This document shows positions 7,053 through 9,957 of a DNA stretch of 9,957 bases, piece after piece. A program made the translations under genes and the position numbers. The stretch is from Methanobacteriota archaeon (GTDB lineage Archaea; Thermoplasmatota; Poseidoniia; Poseidoniales; Poseidoniaceae), in NCBI GenBank assembly GCA_002723635.1, contig PBMM01000031.1, positions 1-9,957 of the forward strand. Reading direction: 5' to 3'. The first letter of the stretch is position 1. Each line of letters opens with the position of its first letter. The notes under the pieces are model-generated. The model worked only from the letters and a program-made list of their open reading frames with translations. It was not told the DNA's origin and searched no databases.

Positions 7053-9223
7053 AGCTTCACCGCGAAGACGAGGCGGTGTCCTCGACCATCGCCACCGTGC
7101 TGCTGTTCGGCGGCGTGGTCAGTATCATTGGCATGATGATGGCGTCGATGATGCCGGTCATCCTCGAAATGCAAGGCTCCATCGAACGCAACGACATGGC
7201 CGCTCAAATGGGCCTCTTGGCCCAGCGTGCCGATGCCTTGGCAGAAACAGGGATGCCTGGCGACGCGGCCCACGTCGAAATCCGACCGATCGACGGACAA
7301 CTCCGTTGGGACGAAACCGCCAGCGGCATGTGGTATGCGGCCACATGGGCCGAATCCCACACTCTCCGGTCACGCGGGCTCCTCGATTTCGATGCTGAAT
7401 TCGACGTACGACATCAGGAATCTGAAACAACAGCAGTGTGCTTGGATGACCTCCGTTTGGGCGCGGACCGACCCTTCCACTACACCACGCCTTCCTGGGT
7501 GGAATCCATGGTGATCAGCGTCACGCCCGGCGTGGCAGAAACCCTCGGGCCGGTGAAGGTGAGACCATCCTCCGGCGGCGAAGACCTTGCTTTGCGCGCG
7601 GGCGACGTAGTCCTACTCGATCCAGCCCCGGCTGCCCTCAGTTCTGATGCCGCCCTAACCGTGGTGTACCTCCGAGGTGAAGGAGGCGCTTTCCTCGCCA
7701 CCCCAAGCGACCAAGACCCTGTTGACGGAACTGGTCGTGCATGGACCACCCCGTTGCCCGCTGGCGTGCACCGGGTGCATCTGACTTCGGCCGACCGGGC
7801 CATGGTGGATTGGAACGTTGGCGAAACACGTGAACGCGTCATCATGAACGCAACCTCGCAAGCCCAGGTGGCCTACGGCATGAGCCTAGACCTCAACTTG
7901 ACCGCACCCTCGATGCTTCACGTCACCAGCAGTGCACCGGCCGACATGATGGTTCACGTCGACCACCACGAAGAGCACGGGCGTGTGCCGCTAAACGCGC
8001 ACCGTGGCCCAATGATGGGCACCCAATTCCTTCCCCCCGATGCTCAAGGTCATCTCATCCTGTCCAACCCAGGCACGGAATCCGTCACTGTCACATGGCG
8101 TGGTGACGGCCGAACCGTGCCCGCCGGAAGCCATGTGGACGTCGCATGGCCGCCCACCGGCGCTCAAGGCCCGGCATGGCTCACGGCCCAAGGACGACTT
8201 GGTGCAACGTGGGTGGCGGGCAACGGAAGCGCAGACGGCGTGCGACTGCTCCCCGCTGGCGATACTGGGGCTGCTTCAGGTCTTGTCTTTGATGTTCGAG
8301 ACAGCGCCTTCACGACGCATGAGGTGATGTTGTCCGGTGTTCGAAGTGCCGTCGACGTGGACAACACAAGCATCGAATTGGACGCGGAGGGCAACACGAG
8401 TTTCACCTCCGACACCCTGCAATACTCGAGAATCAACGCCACCGGGCACGGCGTGAGGGTGACGGAAATCGTTGGCGACCACGGGGCAACAATCGGACTC
8501 CATGACGGGGAAGCACGCTGCTTGGCCGTGGGAGTCGAAGCTAGCGGCTGGGTCAGGCTTGATCTGCCGTGGAGCCCCACCCTCGGGTTTGAACCCCAAG
8601 ACCAAGCCGCAGCATGGCGCTCTGGCGTGCACCCCTCAGGGCTGGAAATGCGCGTCCACGGCGTTGTGGACGGGGACGACCTCCACCCCATCGGAAGCGT
8701 GTATGCCGTGCATCTTTCTCGGCTGCAGTACGCATTCCAATCCTCCATCATCGGCATGGAAGTCGCCTATTCGGGCGGCGCGGTGATGACCAACCATCCT
8801 GAATTTGACCCGCTTGTGCTGCGTTCACCGACCGACCGTGGTGGACCTGGACCGCGCTTTGCGGCCACCATCCCTGCCATGCATCCTAGCGTCAACAGCC
8901 CGGAAGGTTCCGGCGCTGTGGACCTCACCCTGACGCTTCAATCGCGTGACGTGATGGCTTCTGCGCCTGCACATGAAGTCCGACGTGGGTGGACAGGACC
9001 ATACGGAGGAGCCGTGGCAGAGACGGGGTCCTATGCCCTCGAAGGAAGTGCGGATTGGACGGTCTACCCCGGGCGCCTCGACTTGCTCGACGACTACGTA
9101 GGATGGGTCCCTGATCCCGCCTTGGGCACCTCCGAATCCGTGTGGCACACCGGCGGTGACGTGGTCCAATTCTCGTTGCAAATCGCCCTCTTGGAAGTCA
9201 GCATGCGTGAGGTGAACGTATGA
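7049..9223 (+). CDS. Very large type IV pilin-like protein (pilin-like gene 2 of 3)
   Basis: A 724-residue protein with a prepilin-like start, MKLHREDEAVSSTIATVL, followed by a hydrophobic segment to about residue 39 rich in Gly and Met, and then an amphipathic helix (SIERNDMAAQMGLLAQRADAL). About 640 residues of beta-rich sequence follow, with several N-x-S/T sequons and few Cys, and the C-terminus ends in a strand (SLQIALLEVSMREVNV) like that of the preceding pilin. No enzymatic motif is seen. The size is extreme for a pilin, so a tip adhesin or a filament-capping minor pilin is a reasonable guess. Translation starts at TTG 7049, overlapping the previous TGA. No ATG or GTG is available before the signal, an in-frame stop lies at 7037-7039, and a strong GAGGTGA precedes the TTG, so the rare start is well supported. 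Confidence 0.78.
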   Translation: MKLHREDEAVSSTIATVLLFGGVVSIIGMMMASMMPVILEMQGSIERNDMAAQMGLLAQRADALAETGMPGDAAHVEIRPIDGQLRWDETASGMWYAATWAESHTLRSRGLLDFDAEFDVRHQESETTAVCLDDLRLGADRPFHYTTPSWVESMVISVTPGVAETLGPVKVRPSSGGEDLALRAGDVVLLDPAPAALSSDAALTVVYLRGEGGAFLATPSDQDPVDGTGRAWTTPLPAGVHRVHLTSADRAMVDWNVGETRERVIMNATSQAQVAYGMSLDLNLTAPSMLHVTSSAPADMMVHVDHHEEHGRVPLNAHRGPMMGTQFLPPDAQGHLILSNPGTESVTVTWRGDGRTVPAGSHVDVAWPPTGAQGPAWLTAQGRLGATWVAGNGSADGVRLLPAGDTGAASGLVFDVRDSAFTTHEVMLSGVRSAVDVDNTSIELDAEGNTSFTSDTLQYSRINATGHGVRVTEIVGDHGATIGLHDGEARCLAVGVEASGWVRLDLPWSPTLGFEPQDQAAAWRSGVHPSGLEMRVHGVVDGDDLHPIGSVYAVHLSRLQYAFQSSIIGMEVAYSGGAVMTNHPEFDPLVLRSPTDRGGPGPRFAATIPAMHPSVNSPEGSGAVDLTLTLQSRDVMASAPAHEVRRGWTGPYGGAVAETGSYALEGSADWTVYPGRLDLLDDYVGWVPDPALGTSESVWHTGGDVVQFSLQIALLEVSMREVNV
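9209..9215 (+). promoter_or_regulatory. Strong ribosome binding site of pilin-like gene 3
   Basis: The same GAGGTGA at the same four-base distance precedes ATG 9220, within the last codons of the 724-residue gene, supporting translational coupling. Confidence 0.75.
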
Positions 9224-9702
9224 CGCGTCTCAGCCGGAACGAGGAAGCTGCTGCCACGGAACTTGGCTACGTCTTCACGTTCCTCTTGGGCGTCGTGCTG
9301 CTCAGTGTCTTTGGCGTGTGGGCGTACAGCATCGAAACGGCCACACGTGAGCGCTGGAACAACGCTGCAATCCAAGCGAACCTCGACGATGTGGCAGAAG
9401 CCGTGGAACGTGCGGACGACGCGGCCCGCCTCGATGCAGGCTTGCGGTACGTTGAGCGAGTCGACTGGCGCGCTTCGGAGGCCGATGAAACCACGATGAC
9501 GCTCGTGCTGCAGCAGGACCTGTTGCGCTTGGATCACGGCTCTGGTGATTTGGACGCCGAAGTGCTGTTGTCAGGGCTCGGCCCGGCCACGCACGAAGGT
9601 GAAGTGGTGCTTGCTGGCGTCGAAGCGGTTTGGGTAATCTACGATCAAGGCGTCACGCGAATTGCGCTCATACCCCCGTTAGACACGCTCAGCGATTCAT
9701 GA
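9220..9702 (+). CDS. Small type IV pilin-like protein (pilin-like gene 3 of 3)
   Basis: A 160-residue protein with the leader MTRLSRNEE followed by AAATELGYVFTFLLGVVLL and a hydrophobic helix to about residue 36, then a charged helix (residues 39-75) and a short beta-rich domain. If cleaved between E9 and A10, Glu14 is residue 5 of the mature protein, the position of the conserved glutamate in type IV pilins. The NEEA start echoes NEQA and EDEA of the two upstream genes, so the three are probably exported and processed by the same prepilin peptidase. It starts in an ATGA overlap with the stop of the 724-residue gene, behind a GAGGTGA. Its last 14 bp overlap the 3' end of the opposing TPR gene. 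Its compact size suits a structural or scaffold pilin beside the larger ones; this is inferred. Confidence 0.78.
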   Translation: MTRLSRNEEAAATELGYVFTFLLGVVLLSVFGVWAYSIETATRERWNNAAIQANLDDVAEAVERADDAARLDAGLRYVERVDWRASEADETTMTLVLQQDLLRLDHGSGDLDAEVLLSGLGPATHEGEVVLAGVEAVWVIYDQGVTRIALIPPLDTLSDS

Positions 9703-9957
9703 CCGCCGCATGGACCTGCGCCTGCACGTCCCGCATTCGAGATTTGGCGCCCAATTCTCGGAACACCGTCAACGCACGCTGAAGGTATTCCATTCGGCGT
9801 TGCTTGTCGGGAGTGACCCCGCCAAGTTTCGACAGCAATTCACCGATTTGCATCCTGAGGTCGTTGGCTTCAGCGATAACGAGAGCCTGACGGTATTGCT
9901 CTGTGGCCTCTTCGACCCGGCCTCCGTCCTCGTGAACTTCCCCGAGAAGGATGCTGA
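9689..9957 (-). CDS. C-terminal part of a TPR-type helical repeat protein (5' end outside window)
   Basis: The minus strand is open from the right edge to a TGA at 9691-9689, giving 88 residues. It reads SILLGEVHEDGGRVEEATEQ, then YRQALVIAEANDLRMQIGEL, a short linker with GGVTPDKQRR, and MEYLQRALTVFRELGAKSRM, ending QVHAAVMNR. The pattern G-x-x-x-E-A-x-x-x-Y-x-x-A-L-x-I-A and Y-L-x-x-A-L-x-x-F-x-x-L-G is that of tetratricopeptide repeats, which make paired helices for protein-protein contacts. The missing upstream part may carry more repeats or another domain, so the full function cannot be given. The gene runs convergently to the pilin cluster and its stop lies inside the third pilin gene. 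Confidence 0.75.
   Translation of the reverse strand, partial: SILLGEVHEDGGRVEEATEQYRQALVIAEANDLRMQIGELLSKLGGVTPDKQRRMEYLQRALTVFRELGAKSRMRDVQAQVHAAVMNR

Noticed and set aside
8164..8757. A 197-codon minus-strand frame inside the 724-residue pilin-like gene
   Set aside because: Antisense shadow in GC-rich coding DNA; the plus-strand frame has a prepilin start, a ribosome binding site and coupling to its neighbours.

Overview
The window looks like a chromosomal fragment of a marine-type planktonic archaeon, most plausibly Thermoplasmatota of the Marine Group II (Poseidoniales) kind. Three things point there: consecutive genes with archaeal type IV pilin N-termini (charged/polar residue, Ala, Val-Ser-Glu, then a hydrophobic helix); a giant secreted protein built from Asp-rich PDSDGDGMPDGWE-type calcium-binding repeats, a style common in those genomes; and GAGGTGA ribosome binding sites at overlapping stop/start junctions. 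Domain-level placement as archaeal is fairly firm; the order-level placement is an inference from protein style only.

Layout. Positions 1-5008, minus strand: the first 1669 codons of one very large secreted protein, still open at the left edge. It has a signal peptide, a short block of Asp-rich repeats, a repeat-free section of about 375 residues that reads like a beta-propeller, and then a long second block of Asp-rich repeats that runs off the window. Positions 5009-5139: a divergent intergenic region. Positions 5140-5976, plus strand: a metallo-beta-lactamase-fold hydrolase of the COG1235/WalJ(YycJ) type. Positions 6000-9702, plus strand: three type IV pilin-like genes (350, 724 and 160 residues), the last two starting inside the stop codon of the gene before (TTGA and ATGA overlaps). 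Positions 9689-9957, minus strand: the last 88 codons of a TPR-type helical repeat protein, whose 3' end overlaps the third pilin gene tail to tail by 14 bp.

How they may fit together. The giant protein and the pilin-like proteins are all predicted to be exported and together suggest a cell-surface or attachment locus. The three pilin-like proteins are almost certainly co-translated and are good candidates for subunits of one filament or pseudopilus-like complex; no assembly ATPase, membrane platform protein or prepilin peptidase lies in the window. The hydrolase sits 23 bp upstream of the pilin genes on the same strand and may share their transcript, but nothing in its sequence ties it to surface assembly. 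Coding density is very high: no stretch over 300 bases is without a gene, and I see no tRNA, rRNA, CRISPR array or insertion sequence.
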